64,000 bases of DNA from Allorhizobium paknamense (GCF_030815125.1 NZ_JAUSWH010000006.1:124001-188000); one strand, 5' to 3'; counted from the stretch's first letter, positions 18,474-28,119 are shown. Notes: generated from the letters alone by a model not told the origin. Numbers and translations are program-made.

Positions 18474-19301
18474 GTGTTTCAGGATCAGGATGTCGAACTG
18501 GTGCTCCAGTTCGTCCAGCAGGCTGCCGCAGCCGAAATCTTCCCCCGCTTCCGCCGTCTTGCCGCCACCGATGTGGTGGAAAAGAAATCCTCCATCGATC
18601 TCGTGACCGATGCCGACCTTCTGTCGGAAAAGCACATGACGGAGAACCTGCTGGCGCGCTGGCCGGATGCGCTGGTGGTGGGCGAGGAGGCCTGCGAGAC
18701 CAATCCGGCGCTGATCGAGGCGTTGCGCGAAGCCGAGCTTGCCTTCGTCATCGACCCCGTCGACGGCACCTTCAATTTCCAGGCCGGGCTGCCGATCTAT
18801 GGCACCAATATGGCTGTCGTTAGTAAGGGGCAGACGGTGGCTGGCATCATTCATGATTCCGTGCTGGGAGACAGCCTGATTGCGATAAAGGGCGCAGGCG
18901 CGCGCATGCGGCGGGCCGATGGGGTGGAAACCGCCGTGAAGGTGGCAGCGCCTGTCGATCTCTCTCTAATGGTCGGCACCATTTCCATCAACGACCTCGG
19001 CTACGGCGAAAAGCGCCGCATTGCCGGCAATCTTGCCAAGACCAAGATGGCCTTCGGCTATAATTGCTCGGCCTATGAATATTGGATGGCCGCGACCGGA
19101 AAGGTGCATTTCATCGGCCATCACAAGCTGATGCCGTGGGATCATCTGGCGGGCGTGCTGATCCACGCCGAGGCCGGTGGCATCACGGCGAAATTCGACG
19201 GCTCGCCCTATCTGCCGGGCGAGACGACAGGAGGCATTCTCTCCGCGCCCGACCGGGAGAGCTGGGAGATGATACTGCGGGAAATCGTTCACGCTGAATA
19301 A
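18474..19301 (+). CDS. Inositol monophosphatase family protein, copy 1
   Basis: Mg-dependent sugar or inositol phosphate phosphatase (suhB/hisN/cysQ superfamily). The three metal-site motifs are VVGEEA near residue 62, IDPVDGTFNFQAG near 92 and WDHLAGVLIHAEAGG near 222. The start is GTG. The 275-residue product is a paralogue of the next gene, with the same motifs and length, implying local duplication. The true substrate is unknown; histidinol phosphate, inositol phosphate and PAP are all possible. Confidence 0.85.
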   Translation: MFQDQDVELVLQFVQQAAAAEIFPRFRRLAATDVVEKKSSIDLVTDADLLSEKHMTENLLARWPDALVVGEEACETNPALIEALREAELAFVIDPVDGTFNFQAGLPIYGTNMAVVSKGQTVAGIIHDSVLGDSLIAIKGAGARMRRADGVETAVKVAAPVDLSLMVGTISINDLGYGEKRRIAGNLAKTKMAFGYNCSAYEYWMAATGKVHFIGHHKLMPWDHLAGVLIHAEAGGITAKFDGSPYLPGETTGGILSAPDRESWEMILREIVHAE

Positions 19302-19339
19302 AGCACGTTGCGGCTTATCAGCCTCATGCAACGTGCTTT
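19300..19339 (+). terminator. Hairpin after the first phosphatase gene
   Basis: AAAGCACGTTG (19300-19310) pairs perfectly with CAACGTGCTTT (19329-19339) over an 18-base loop. It overlaps the stop codon and ends in a short T run; it is terminator-like but weak. Confidence 0.5.
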
Positions 19340-19340
19340 A

Positions 19341-19448
19341 CTGCATAATTCCTTAAATCGGAATCGATTTAAGGCTAAAATTATGCAGCAGATTTAAAGC
19401 GTTACAGCGAACCTTTGTGCGCCATATATGGCGCACGGCGCTGTAATG
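19341..19448. repeat. RIME-like intergenic repeat, copy 1
   Basis: A 108-base element begins CTGCATAATTCCTTAAATCG and contains two palindromes, one around TTAAATCGGAATCGATTTAA and one around TGCGCCATATATGGCGCA. A related copy lies at 26108-26214. Size and double-palindrome layout resemble the RIME elements of rhizobia (family naming from memory). Confidence 0.7.
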
Positions 19449-19460
19449 TCTTGTTTTAGC

Positions 19461-19501
19461 GCATGTCGCGCAAAGCCGCTGCGCACTTTTGCGCGACATG
19501 C
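19461..19501. repeat. Second hairpin repeat in the same gap
   Basis: A perfect 14-base inverted repeat (19461-19474 with 19488-19501) surrounds GCCGCTGCGCACT. The loop core resembles that of the repeat at 4831-4880. Confidence 0.65.
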
Positions 19502-19524
19502 TTTAGTCAATGAAAGGACGCGCC

Positions 19525-20346
19525 ATGGATACGCTTGATATCGCCGCACTCGCAAACCTGCTGCAGGAGGCGGCGGTACAGGAAATCCTGCCGCGGTTCC
19601 GCAATCTCGGTGAGGACGATGTCCGCATTAAGACGGAGGCCATCGACCTCGTCACCGAGGCGGATGAGGCCGCTGAAAGGGTAATCCGTGCCGGGATCGA
19701 GCGTCTTCTGCCTGAGGCGCTGTTCATTGGCGAGGAGGCCGTGGCGGCAGATCCGGCACTCCTTGGCAAGATCAAGGATGCCGACCTTGCCGTCATCGTC
19801 GATCCCATTGACGGCACTTTCAATTTTGCCGCCGGTCTGACGCTGTTCGGCGTCATGATGAGTGTGGTGAAGGCGGGCGAGACGGTGGCCGGGCTCATCT
19901 ACGATCCCATCGGCAATGACTGGGCAATTGCGGAAAAGGGCAGCGGCGCGTGGCTCTGCAAGGCTGATGGCGAGCAGGAGCAGATGAATGTCGTTCCGGC
20001 GCCTGAGCTTTCCCAGATGATCGGCATTGCCAATACCGGCTTTTTCGATCTGGAGACGCGGCGAAAAATCCTGGCCAATCTGGCGGATGTGCGGCTCTTC
20101 ACCAGCTATCGCTGTGCGGCGCACGAGTACCGCATCCTGGCGCAGGGGCACCTGCATTTCGCCATGTATAACAAGCTGATGCCCTGGGACCATCTGGCCG
20201 GAACGCTGCTGATGCAGGAAGCTGGAGCCTATGCTGCCCGCTTCGATGGCACGCCCTATCTGCCGCATCATACCGATGGCGGGCTGCTGATTGCGCCCGA
20301 CAAGGACGCTTGGCAGGAGTTGCGGGAAAAAGTTTTTACCGTTTGA
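19525..20346 (+). CDS. Inositol monophosphatase family protein, copy 2
   Basis: Same fold and motifs as the preceding paralogue: FIGEEAV, VIVDPIDGTFNFAAG and the C-terminal PWDHLAGTLLMQEAGAYAARFDG. The ATG at 19525 is chosen because AAAGGA at 19513-19518 gives correct spacing; the ATG at 19510 overlaps that site. The product is 273 residues. It is separated from copy 1 by 223 bases packed with palindromic repeats, so it may have its own promoter. A strong terminator follows. Substrate unknown. Confidence 0.85.
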   Translation: MDTLDIAALANLLQEAAVQEILPRFRNLGEDDVRIKTEAIDLVTEADEAAERVIRAGIERLLPEALFIGEEAVAADPALLGKIKDADLAVIVDPIDGTFNFAAGLTLFGVMMSVVKAGETVAGLIYDPIGNDWAIAEKGSGAWLCKADGEQEQMNVVPAPELSQMIGIANTGFFDLETRRKILANLADVRLFTSYRCAAHEYRILAQGHLHFAMYNKLMPWDHLAGTLLMQEAGAYAARFDGTPYLPHHTDGGLLIAPDKDAWQELREKVFTV

Positions 20347-20374
20347 TTTCGGAATAAGTGTAAATGCGTTCATG

Positions 20375-20403
20375 ATCCGCCGCCTGACAGGCGGCGGATT
20401 TTT
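20375..20403 (+). terminator. Terminator after the second phosphatase gene
   Basis: ATCCGCCGCCT (20375-20385) pairs with AGGCGGCGGAT (20389-20399), followed by a T run. Confidence 0.85.
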
Positions 20404-20456
20404 CGTTTACCATCATGTCCCCAGAACTCGGAAGTTCCTGTTCTGCTTGAATTGCG

Positions 20457-21710
20457 TCACTCTTTGACAGGTGCGTTCTGCGGACGGAACAGCTTGCCCT
20501 TCTCCGCCAGCAGCACAAAAAGCAAGCCGATGATGCCGAGGAAGAAATAGCCGCAGACGAGCGGCGTTGCCGTTCCATCATAGGCCTGACCGATAAACGC
20601 GCCGATGGTGGAGCCACCCACCGTACCCATGAAGCCCAGCACGGAAGAGGCCGTTCCGGCCACATGGCCCAGCGGCTCCATGGCAAGCGCGTTGAAATTG
20701 GCGCCGATCCAGCCGAACTGGAACATGGAGAAGCTGAAAAAGGCCATGAACAGCAGGAAAGGCATGGGACTTGGCCCCATGACCTGCACAAGCAGCCATA
20801 TGCCTGTGGTGCAGATGAAGCCGATCAGCGACCAATGCGAAAGCTTGCGAATGCCAAGCTTGACGACGAGCTTTGAATTGATGAAGGCGGAGCCGGACAT
20901 CAGCACCGCCACGGTGGCGAAGGCCACGGGTGTCCATTTTCCAAGACCATAGATTTCTCCATAGACCTGCTGCGCCGAGTTGATGAAGCCGAAGAGCGCA
21001 CCGAAGACGAAGGCGCTGGCGATCGTATAACAAAGCGCCGTCCGGTTTGTCAGAACGATCTTGAAGCCGGAGAGAATGACCGAAGGTGTGAACGGACGGA
21101 CATTCTGAGGGTCCAGGGTCTCCGGCATCCGCAGGAACATCCAGCCACCGACGAGCATGCCGCCCAGGCCGATGAAGATGAAGATCAGGTGCCATTCGCC
21201 CAGGAACAGGATGGCCTGACCCGTGCCCGGTGCGATGATCGGCACGATCATGAAGACCATCATGATGAGCGAGGAGACCTCGGCCATCTGGCGTCCGCCA
21301 TAGACGTCACGAACGATGGAAATGGTGATGACACGCGTTCCCGCCGAGCCCGCACCCTGAATGAAGCGCAGGATGAGCAGCGTGGTAAAGGAGGAGGTTG
21401 CGGTAATCGCGAAGGCGCCGATGACATAGACCACAAGGCCCAGCAACAGCGGAATGCGCCGGCCGAAACGGTCGGAAAGCGGTCCATAGAACAATTGTGC
21501 AACGCCAAAGCCGAGAAGGTAGGCGGTGACGATCAACTGGCGGTGGTTTTCGTTGGTGACCTGCAGCGATTCGCCAATCTGCTGCAGGGCTGGAAGCATG
21601 ATATCGACGGCGAGGGCATTCAACGCCATCAATGCCGCGCAAATGGCAACAAATTCTGCCTTGCCCATGCCTCTGAGGACCGTGGGCGTGCTTGTGGATG
21701 AAACGGACAT
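20457..21710 (-). CDS. MFS drug-resistance transporter, Bcr/CflA type
   Basis: Twelve-segment major facilitator exporter. The N-terminal TM1 motif MALNALAVDIMLPALQQIGESL and the motif A loop YGPLSDRFGRRIPLL match the Bcr/CflA (DHA1) subfamily, as do RFIQGAGSAGTRV and motif C around PIIAPGTGQAI. The start MSVSSTST at 21710 is preferred over an ATG 33 bases upstream that would overlap the grxD terminator region. The product is 417 residues. Substrate unknown; likely a drug or metabolite antiporter. It is oriented against the phosphatase genes. Confidence 0.87.
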   Translation of the reverse strand: MSVSSTSTPTVLRGMGKAEFVAICAALMALNALAVDIMLPALQQIGESLQVTNENHRQLIVTAYLLGFGVAQLFYGPLSDRFGRRIPLLLGLVVYVIGAFAITATSSFTTLLILRFIQGAGSAGTRVITISIVRDVYGGRQMAEVSSLIMMVFMIVPIIAPGTGQAILFLGEWHLIFIFIGLGGMLVGGWMFLRMPETLDPQNVRPFTPSVILSGFKIVLTNRTALCYTIASAFVFGALFGFINSAQQVYGEIYGLGKWTPVAFATVAVLMSGSAFINSKLVVKLGIRKLSHWSLIGFICTTGIWLLVQVMGPSPMPFLLFMAFFSFSMFQFGWIGANFNALAMEPLGHVAGTASSVLGFMGTVGGSTIGAFIGQAYDGTATPLVCGYFFLGIIGLLFVLLAEKGKLFRPQNAPVKE

Positions 21711-21728
21711 TGCGTAATCCAGAACAAC

Positions 21729-21753
21729 AAAAAAGCGCCGCAACGCGACGCTT
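21729..21753 (-). terminator. Terminator after grxD
   Basis: Read on the minus strand, AAGCGTCGC pairs with GCGGCGCTT around a 3-base loop and is followed by T6. It closes the purL-bolA-grxD group before the MFS gene. Confidence 0.8.
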
Positions 21754-21813
21754 CGTGGGGGAGGGTTGCCCCTATCTCTTAACGGCTAAACCGCTGGCTG
21801 TCGCCCAAAAAAA

Positions 21814-22149
21814 TCAGGCAGCACCCTTTGTGGTTATTCCTTTTTCCTGCAGATGCGTCTGCAATTCCCCAGCCTGGAACATTTCGCGGACAATATCGCA
21901 GCCGCCGATGAATTCGCCCTTGACATAGAGCTGCGGAATGGTCGGCCAGTTGGAATAATCTTTGATGCCCTGGCGGATTTCCTGATCGGCCAGCACATTG
22001 ATGCCCTTATAGTCGACACCGATATAATCGAGAATCTGCACGACCTGACCGGAGAAGCCGCACTGCGGAAACTGCGGCGTGCCCTTCATGAACAGAACCA
22101 CGTCGTTGTTCTTGATTTCGTTGCTAATGAATTCCTGTACGCCGCTCAT
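21814..22149 (-). CDS. grxD: Monothiol glutaredoxin (Grx4 family)
   Basis: Fe-S cluster-binding monothiol glutaredoxin with CGFS active site (Cys30 in PQCGFSGQ) and the glutathione-site motifs [10 protein letters not shown] and GGCDI. The 111-residue length is typical. It partners with BolA proteins, and bolA lies just upstream on the same strand, an arrangement common in alphaproteobacteria. The start at 22149 yields the canonical MSGVQEFI N-terminus; the longer open frame upstream is not conserved-looking. Confidence 0.95.
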   Translation of the reverse strand: MSGVQEFISNEIKNNDVVLFMKGTPQFPQCGFSGQVVQILDYIGVDYKGINVLADQEIRQGIKDYSNWPTIPQLYVKGEFIGGCDIVREMFQAGELQTHLQEKGITTKGAA

Positions 22150-22262
22150 GGTTTTTCCTTTCACATGCGGGTCAAGGCCGCTGCTTTGCCGGATATCTGT
22201 TGTCTCGTATATAGGTAGTTTTTTCGTCCGAGAAAAGCACTCTACAGTAAAACAGGCCGTTT

Positions 22263-22466
22263 TCAGCCGCGATTGCGGGTGATGCGGCGCGCCTGACGGG
22301 CCGACTTGCTGCGATGATTGGCGCGGGCCACCACCACTTTTTTCTCGGAAACCGGCTCCGCTGAGGCGGGACGGCGGCGATTTTCCTTGTGGCGGCGACG
22401 TTCGGCGAATTCCGCCTTGATGGTGCGCACGAGGTCGCGGATGAAACTGGTCAGCGGATTGCTCAT
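22263..22466 (-). CDS. Small basic protein of unknown function
   Basis: A 67-residue frame between bolA and grxD on the same strand. The N-terminal part ([28 protein letters not shown]) may form an amphipathic helix; the rest is very basic ([20 protein letters not shown]) and probably disordered. I recognise no family. Orientation, position in the gene group and codon composition favour a real gene, but the ribosome site is weak. Confidence 0.45.
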   Translation of the reverse strand: MSNPLTSFIRDLVRTIKAEFAERRRHKENRRRPASAEPVSEKKVVVARANHRSKSARQARRITRNRG

Positions 22467-22568
22467 CTTGCAAGATCCATTAGGGTGCCGGGGAAGACTG
22501 TCATCATCCCGAAAGGCAGGCAAAGACAAAAAGACGTGATAGTTTGAAGACCCGCCAGAAATGGCAGG

Positions 22569-22805
22569 TCAGGCTTCAGGAACCGAAGTTTGCAGGGCGA
22601 GTGCGTGCAGCACTCCGCCCATATTGCCCTTCAGCGCGTCATAGACCATCTGGTGCTGCTGCACGCGGGTCTTGCCGCGAAAGGCCTCCGCAACGACTTC
22701 CGCTGCATAATGGTCGCCGTCGCCCGCCAGGTCGCGTATCACCACCTTGGCGCCGGGAATGCCCGCCTTGATCAGGTCTTCAATATCGCCGGGTTTCATG
22801 GCCAT
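22569..22805 (-). CDS. bolA: BolA family protein
   Basis: Small class II KH-fold protein that works with monothiol glutaredoxins in iron sensing and Fe-S handling. The 78-residue product contains the BolA core: DHYAAEVVAEAFRGKTRVQQHQMVYDALKG. GGGAG lies upstream of the ATG. It is 19 bases downstream of purL and upstream of grxD on the same strand, supporting a functional BolA-Grx pair. Confidence 0.92.
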   Translation of the reverse strand: MAMKPGDIEDLIKAGIPGAKVVIRDLAGDGDHYAAEVVAEAFRGKTRVQQHQMVYDALKGNMGGVLHALALQTSVPEA

Positions 22806-22824
22806 GATGCTGCTCCCTCTCTCG

Positions 22825-25062
22825 TTATTCTGCGGCGGCCAGAACGTCGCCCGTGCCATCCATGAAGGCAGGGAACCATGATTCATGCGCCTTGCGCAAT
22901 TCGTCAACGGCAATCGTGCAAACGCCGCTGATTGAAAGCGCAGAACCGCCCACCTTGCCAAGACGGCGGAAGGGCACACCGGCACCTTCGGCATTGGCAC
23001 AGATGAAATTGGCGAGATCGGCAGGCACCGTCACGACGTAGCGGGCCTGATCCTCACCGAACAGCAGTGCATGGTTCGGGCCGCGGCTTTCGGAGAGGTC
23101 GATGTCCAGACCCTTGGCCGATGCGATGGCCATTTCCGCCAGCGCCAGCGCCAGACCGCCCGAGGAAATATCGTGGGCTGCCGTGATCTGACCGTTGCGG
23201 ATGGCCGAGCGGACGAAATCGCCATTGCGGCGTTCGGCGTGCAGATCCACTTCCGGAGCGGGGCCATCGGTGCGGCCCAGGATATCGCGCAGATAAATGG
23301 AGCTGCCGAGATGCGAACCGTCCGTGCCGATCAACAGCACATGATCGCCTTCCTCAGCCGAGCCGATCTTGGCCATGCGCTTCCAATCCGGCAGCAGGCC
23401 AACACCCGCAATGGTCGGCGTGGGCAGAATGGCAACACCATTCGTCTCGTTGTAAAGCGAGACATTGCCCGAAACGATCGGGAAATCGAGAGCCCGGCAG
23501 GCTTCGCCGATGCCCTTGATGGCTTCCACGAACTGGCCCATGATTTCCGGCTTCTCCGGATTGCCGAAGTTCAGATTGTCGGTCGCGGCCAGCGGCTCTG
23601 CGCCGGTTGCGGTGATGTTGCGCCAGCATTCCGCCACCGCCTGCTTACCGCCCTCGAAGGGATCCGCCTCGACATAACGCGGCGTGACATCGGAGGAGAA
23701 GGCGAGTGCCTTGCTGGGATGATTTTCCACGCGGATCACACCCGCATCCCCACCCGGCACCTGCAGGGAATTGCCCTGGATCAGCGTATCATATTGTTCA
23801 TAGACCCAGCGGCGGCTGGACTGGTTGGGCGAGCCGACGAGCTTGAGGATAGCTTCGCGGTAATCCGCCGGTTCGTCCACCAGATTAGCCGGCAGCGGCG
23901 CACGCTTGTCGGACTGACGCCAGGGGCGATCATATTCCGGTGCCTCATCGCCCAGTTCCTTGATCGGCAGGTTTGCGACTTCCTCACCCTGATGGATGAT
24001 GCGAAAACGCAGATCGTCGGTGGTCTTGCCGACGATGGCGAAATCCAGACCCCACTTGACGAAGATTGCCTTGGCTTCGGCCTCCTTTTCCGGCTTCAGC
24101 ACCATGAGCATGCGCTCCTGGCTTTCCGAAAGCATCATTTCATAGGCCGTCATGTTCTCTTCACGCACCGGCACCTTATCGAGGTCGAGTTCGATGCCGA
24201 GATCGCCCTTGGCGCCCATTTCAACCGCAGAACAGGTGAGGCCTGCGGCTCCCATGTCCTGAATGGCGATGACGGCTCCGGTTGCCATCAATTCAAGGCA
24301 TGCTTCCAGCAAGCATTTTTCGGTGAAGGGATCGCCGACCTGCACGGTCGGGCGCTTTTCCTCGATGGATTCGTCAAATTCAGCAGAAGCCATGGTTGCG
24401 CCGCCGACGCCGTCACGGCCAGTCTTGGCGCCGAGATAGACCACCGGCAGGCCTACGCCTTCCGCCTTGGAATAGAAGATGGCATCGGTACGGGCGAGAC
24501 CGGCGGCAAAGGCGTTGACGAGAATATTGCCGTTATAGCGTTCGTCGAACTCCACTTCGCCGCCGACGGTGGGCACGCCGAAGGAATTGCCGTAACCACC
24601 GACACCGGCCACCACGCCAGCCACCAGATGCTTGGTCTTGGGATGATCCGGCGCGCCGAAGCGCAGCGCATTCATGGCCGCAACAGGCCGTGCGCCCATG
24701 GTGAAGACGTCACGCAGAATGCCGCCAACGCCGGTGGCAGCGCCCTGATAGGGCTCGATATAGGAGGGATGGTTATGGCTCTCCATTTTGAAGACAACGC
24801 AATCGCCGTCGTCGATATCCACGACACCGGCATTTTCACCCGGTCCCTGGATAACGCGCGGGCCTTTGGTGGGCAGGGTGCGCAGCCATCTCTTGGAGGA
24901 CTTGTAGGAGCAGTGCTCGTTCCACATGGCAGAGAAAATGCCAAGCTCGGTAAAACTCGGCTCACGCCCGATCAATTGCAGGATCCGGTCATATTCCTCC
25001 GGCTTCAATCCGTGGGATGCAACCAGTTCCGGGGTGATCGGGATGGAGTTCGGGATCGTCAT
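22825..25062 (-). CDS. purL: Phosphoribosylformylglycinamidine synthase subunit PurL
   Basis: ATP-dependent subunit of FGAM synthase in purine synthesis. The 745-residue small form lacks the glutaminase domain and needs separate PurQ and PurS. Motifs: [17 protein letters not shown] near the N-terminus, [41 protein letters not shown] and [11 protein letters not shown]. The start [10 protein letters not shown] at 25062 has AGAGAG upstream; a longer frame to 25203 is not conserved-looking. It heads the purL-bolA-grxD group and is divergent from the J-domain gene. Confidence 0.96.
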   Translation of the reverse strand: MTIPNSIPITPELVASHGLKPEEYDRILQLIGREPSFTELGIFSAMWNEHCSYKSSKRWLRTLPTKGPRVIQGPGENAGVVDIDDGDCVVFKMESHNHPSYIEPYQGAATGVGGILRDVFTMGARPVAAMNALRFGAPDHPKTKHLVAGVVAGVGGYGNSFGVPTVGGEVEFDERYNGNILVNAFAAGLARTDAIFYSKAEGVGLPVVYLGAKTGRDGVGGATMASAEFDESIEEKRPTVQVGDPFTEKCLLEACLELMATGAVIAIQDMGAAGLTCSAVEMGAKGDLGIELDLDKVPVREENMTAYEMMLSESQERMLMVLKPEKEAEAKAIFVKWGLDFAIVGKTTDDLRFRIIHQGEEVANLPIKELGDEAPEYDRPWRQSDKRAPLPANLVDEPADYREAILKLVGSPNQSSRRWVYEQYDTLIQGNSLQVPGGDAGVIRVENHPSKALAFSSDVTPRYVEADPFEGGKQAVAECWRNITATGAEPLAATDNLNFGNPEKPEIMGQFVEAIKGIGEACRALDFPIVSGNVSLYNETNGVAILPTPTIAGVGLLPDWKRMAKIGSAEEGDHVLLIGTDGSHLGSSIYLRDILGRTDGPAPEVDLHAERRNGDFVRSAIRNGQITAAHDISSGGLALALAEMAIASAKGLDIDLSESRGPNHALLFGEDQARYVVTVPADLANFICANAEGAGVPFRRLGKVGGSALSISGVCTIAVDELRKAHESWFPAFMDGTGDVLAAAE

Positions 25063-25317
25063 GGCTCTCTCTGCTATCCGGCGTGGGCGTTTTGCCGCTC
25101 TTTTATAGCAGGCTTGCGGCTTGCGCGACTGGAAAATGCGGCTTTTCCATGCTGTGGATGACGCGTGGCGCAACCGGGTTGGGGATAGCGCGAATCTTTC
25201 CACATTTTTGCCCCGGCCTGCGCTACACTTGTGGCTGATTTGTGCAGCGGCTTTTCCTAACCAAAAGACGAGGAACAGCCTGCAAACTCCTCAGATTTCT
25301 GGTGAAAAGGTGTTTCT

Positions 25318-25929
25318 GTGATCGATCCCTATGCCATGCTCGGATTGGAGCGCGATGCCGATGAAGCGGCCATCAAGGCGGCCTATCGCAGAAAGGCAAA
25401 GAATGCCCATCCCGATACGGGCGGCGACACGGAAGAGTTTGGCCGCATCACCGCCTCTTATGAATTGTTGAAGGATCCGGTGCGCCGGAAGGTCTATGAC
25501 GACACCGGTTACGATCCGCAACTGGCCGATGTGGCCGACCTCAAGGGCCTGATGGTGCTGGAAACGCTGATCAACGACATGATTCTCGATGAGCGCGAAC
25601 CGGGCAGCTTCGATCCCGTGGCCGGGCTGCGTCGCAAGCTCACCGATGATATCCTGAAAGCGCGTTTTCATATTCTGGAACTGGAGCGGCATCGCACGCG
25701 CATCCGCAAGCACATGGACCGGCTGGGCCGCAAGCCGGAGACGGATGTGCTGGGCTCCATGCTGCGCGCCCGCACCCAGTCCATTGCCGATGCTATCAAA
25801 ACCGCTGAAACGCAGATCGATGCCATAGAGCGGGCTTATTCCATGCTGGAGGGATATTCCTACGAACTGGAACCTCCGGCGATCGGGCTGTCCGAGGCCG
25901 TTCCGGACTTGCCGAAGGCAGCGGAATAA
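25318..25929 (+). CDS. J-domain protein
   Basis: The N-terminal J domain (residues about 1-65: DPYAMLGLERDADEAAIKAAYRRKAKNAHPDTGG) has an intact HPD, so it can stimulate an Hsp70 such as DnaK. There is no Gly/Phe region or zinc finger, so it is not DnaJ itself. Residues about 75-190 are charged and helical (KARFHILELERHRTRIRKHMDRLGRK), likely coiled coil, with unknown partner. The start is GTG with AAAAGG nearby. A strong terminator overlaps the stop, so it is monocistronic. Confidence 0.8.
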   Translation: MIDPYAMLGLERDADEAAIKAAYRRKAKNAHPDTGGDTEEFGRITASYELLKDPVRRKVYDDTGYDPQLADVADLKGLMVLETLINDMILDEREPGSFDPVAGLRRKLTDDILKARFHILELERHRTRIRKHMDRLGRKPETDVLGSMLRARTQSIADAIKTAETQIDAIERAYSMLEGYSYELEPPAIGLSEAVPDLPKAAE

Positions 25930-25969
25930 TACCAAGCGCCATTGAAAATGGCGCTTGGTATTCTTTTTT
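25928..25969 (+). terminator. Terminator after the J-domain gene
   Basis: A 16-base-pair perfect stem (25928-25943 with 25947-25962) is followed by CTTTTTT. The 5' arm overlaps the stop codon. Confidence 0.9.
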
Positions 25970-26107
25970 CGAATATCTCAAGCGTCTGACGCATCTTCGA
26001 GCCTTTGTATAAATCATATTTTTTGAATGTTTTAAGCTGATCCCGGTGATGCTTGCCTTTTTGCAAAACACCGGTCGCGAAGCTCCGAGAGCGTGCCGCA
26101 AACAAGA

Positions 26108-26214
26108 CTGCATAATTCCTTAAATCGCAATAGGTTTAAGGTAAAATTGCGCAGCAGATATAAGGCGTTACAGCGATCTCTTATGCGCCATGCAGGGCGC
26201 ACGGTGTTGTCATG
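26108..26214. repeat. RIME-like intergenic repeat, copy 2
   Basis: Diverged copy of the element at 19341-19448, starting with the same CTGCATAATTCCTTAAATCG and ending around ATGCGCCATGCAGGGCGCA. It sits in the gap before the XRE gene. Confidence 0.7.
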
Positions 26215-26366
26215 CCCCATCCCTGCCACATTGGTAGGCTTTGAGCCTGACCGGAAATTTTTTTCCGACCATGGAACAAAACCGCCGTCACCGCCTTTGA
26301 GCGGCGATAGATCAAGTGGCGTCCGTGGCCAAGGCTACGAGCGCGCCGTCAAGGAGAAGGGACTCT

Positions 26367-26759
26367 ATGGCTCGCTACGATCTGAACCTGCTTCTCAACA
26401 TCAACGACGATACGTTGGGTGGGAGGCTGTCTGCTGCGCGGGACGCGGCTGGCATCGACCTTTCGACACTGGCGCTGCTGGCTGGCGTGCCGGTGCAAAG
26501 CCTGAAGGCCTGGGAAGCTGACCGCTGTGAAGCGGATCCGCATGGCTTGGCCGATGTGGCCGAGGCTCTCGGCGTTTGCGGCACCTGGCTTGCAACGGGT
26601 GAGGGAGCCGGACCCGATGAGGACCGCGCAAGCGGCAGCATGATTCCCGTCATGCGTCAGGAACTGACACGCCTGATGAAAATGTACGAGGAAACCGGTT
26701 CGATGATCGAAAAGCTTCATCAGCGTATCGATGATCTGGAGCAGCGCCGCGCCAGTTGA
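26367..26759 (+). CDS. XRE-family DNA-binding protein
   Basis: 130-residue protein with a Cro/C1-type helix-turn-helix at about residues 18-75 (GGRLSAARDAAGIDLSTLALLAGVPVQSLKAWEADRCEADPH) and a C-terminal helix, probably a coiled coil (MRQELTRLMKMYEETGSMIEKLHQRIDDLEQ), for oligomerisation. AAGGAG and GGGA precede the ATG at 26367. Target genes are unknown. It is convergent with lipB and has no mobile-element neighbour, so it looks chromosomal. Confidence 0.75.
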   Translation: MARYDLNLLLNINDDTLGGRLSAARDAAGIDLSTLALLAGVPVQSLKAWEADRCEADPHGLADVAEALGVCGTWLATGEGAGPDEDRASGSMIPVMRQELTRLMKMYEETGSMIEKLHQRIDDLEQRRAS

Positions 26760-26808
26760 TCGGCTGCCTCCTTTTTTGATTGTGGATTTTTTAAACCTAT
26801 TCAGCAGA

Positions 26809-26830
26809 AAGCCGCTTGTTCAAGCGGCTT
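26809..26830 (-). terminator. Possible lipB terminator hairpin
   Basis: AAGCCGCTTG (26809-26818) pairs with CAAGCGGCTT (26821-26830) and overlaps the lipB stop. Only a short T run follows, so the call is weak. Confidence 0.35.
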
Positions 26831-27545
26831 CCCCATCGTTGACGGTTTCACCGAAAACACTCTCGAACGCCTCCCTGAGGCGAATATCCACATCCGTCAT
26901 CATCACTGGCAGCCCAAGGTCGGCAAGGCTTGTCACCCCATAGGCTGAAATGCCGCAAGGCACGATTCCGCCGTAATGGGAAAGGTCGGGTTCCACGTTC
27001 AGCGACAAGCCGTGGAAACTGACCCAACGCCGCAGCCGGATGCCAAGGGCGGCGATCTTGTCTTCGGTCACGGAGCCATCGGGCAGGGGTGGTTTGTCCG
27101 GCCGCCGTACCCAGACACCGACACGATCTTCGCGGCGCTCGCCCCGGACATTCATCAGACCAAGCGTGCGGATGACCACCTCTTCCAAAGCTGCCACATA
27201 GGCGCGCACATCCTGCCGCCGCCGTTTCAGGTCCAGCATCACATAGGCAATGCGCTGGCCGGGCCCATGATAGGTATATTCGCCGCCACGCCCCGTTGCG
27301 AAGACCGGAAAACGCTCCTTGTCCACCAGATCCTTCTCATCGGCACTGGTGCCGGCGGTATAAAGCGGCGGATGCTCCAAAAGCCAGACCAGTTCGTCAG
27401 CGCGGCCATCGGCAATGGCAGCCACTTCAGCCTCCATGGCGGCAAGTGCCTGATCATAGGGCACCAAATGATCGGAGATACGCCAACGTACGGGCGGGGA
27501 ACCGGCCTTAGGGAACATTTCAAGCTGAAGATCGGTGCGGAGCAT
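26820..27545 (-). CDS. lipB: Octanoyl-[acyl-carrier-protein]-protein N-octanoyltransferase
   Basis: Transfers octanoyl from ACP to lipoyl domains, the first step of lipoate synthesis. The conserved [12 protein letters not shown], the lysine in [19 protein letters not shown] and the catalytic cysteine in [14 protein letters not shown] are all present. The start [12 protein letters not shown] at 27545 gives 241 residues, with GGGA upstream; an ATG 23 codons earlier is less likely. It is the last core gene before tRNA-Leu. Confidence 0.93.
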   Translation of the reverse strand: MLRTDLQLEMFPKAGSPPVRWRISDHLVPYDQALAAMEAEVAAIADGRADELVWLLEHPPLYTAGTSADEKDLVDKERFPVFATGRGGEYTYHGPGQRIAYVMLDLKRRRQDVRAYVAALEEVVIRTLGLMNVRGERREDRVGVWVRRPDKPPLPDGSVTEDKIAALGIRLRRWVSFHGLSLNVEPDLSHYGGIVPCGISAYGVTSLADLGLPVMMTDVDIRLREAFESVFGETVNDGEAA

Positions 27546-27783
27546 AGCAATCCCTTCCCTTATCAAAGGCCAGCGAATGACCGCGTCATTGACAGGAAAA
27601 GCGCGTGATTTCAAGGCTGCGAAAGCCGCAGGCCTTCAATCGCGAAAAATGTCATTTTCCCAAGGTCTTGGCAGGGGCATGGAAAGATTTCACAAAAATG
27701 TTGCAGTCTACCCTTGTGCACCCCCAAGGCATTTGCTAGATGCCTCCTCGCCGACGCAAATCGGCTCTGAAAGCTACCACGAT

Positions 27784-27868
27784 GCGGTCGTGGCGGAATT
27801 GGTAGACGCGCAGCGTTGAGGTCGCTGTGGGGTAACCCGTGGAAGTTCGAGTCTTCTCGACCGCACCA
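27784..27868 (+). tRNA. tRNA-Leu(GAG)
   Basis: An 85-nucleotide cloverleaf with CCA encoded. The acceptor stem is GCGGTCG with CGACCGC. The anticodon stem CAGCG/CGCTG closes the loop TTGAGGT, giving anticodon GAG. A long variable arm typical of tRNA-Leu and a GTTCGAGTC T-loop are present. It marks the border between core genome and the polysaccharide/prophage island. Confidence 0.95.
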
Positions 27869-27871
27869 AAG

Positions 27872-27900
27872 AACCCGGCCTTGAGCCGGGTTTTCTTTTT
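27872..27900 (+). terminator. Terminator after tRNA-Leu
   Basis: AACCCGGC (27872-27879) pairs with GCCGGGTT (27885-27892), followed by TTCTTTTT. Confidence 0.85.
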
Positions 27901-27921
27901 TCTCCAAAGGCTTAAGTTTTG

Positions 27922-27955
27922 ATGTGTCCCACGTCAAAATGAGCGTGGGACACAT
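27922..27955. repeat. Long perfect hairpin downstream of tRNA-Leu
   Basis: ATGTGTCCCACG (27922-27933) pairs perfectly with CGTGGGACACAT (27944-27955). The flanking TTAAG and TTTTT make it a possible second terminator or a regulatory site for the following export gene. Confidence 0.5.
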
Positions 27956-28119
27956 TAAGTTTTTCTACCGATTGCCCGCCGAACTTCCGACGTGCTTGTG
28001 AACTGGTGAATTGCGCTAGGTTCAGCCTCTAGGTGGGTGTCTCGTGCGTGGATTGCTAAGGACTCGGAAAAGCCCAATTTTTAACGTACACCTAGACGGT
28101 AACGAATTCGGGGAAAGCC

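Noticed and set aside
27784..27868. tRNA-Leu as the prophage attB
   Set aside because: No copy of the tRNA 3' end at the right side, and the non-phage permease gene lies between the tRNA and integrase.
28023..28110. TCTAGGTG/CACCTAGA words left of the permease and TCTAGGTG near 59568 as att sites
   Set aside because: Eight-base matches without flanking similarity are expected by chance.
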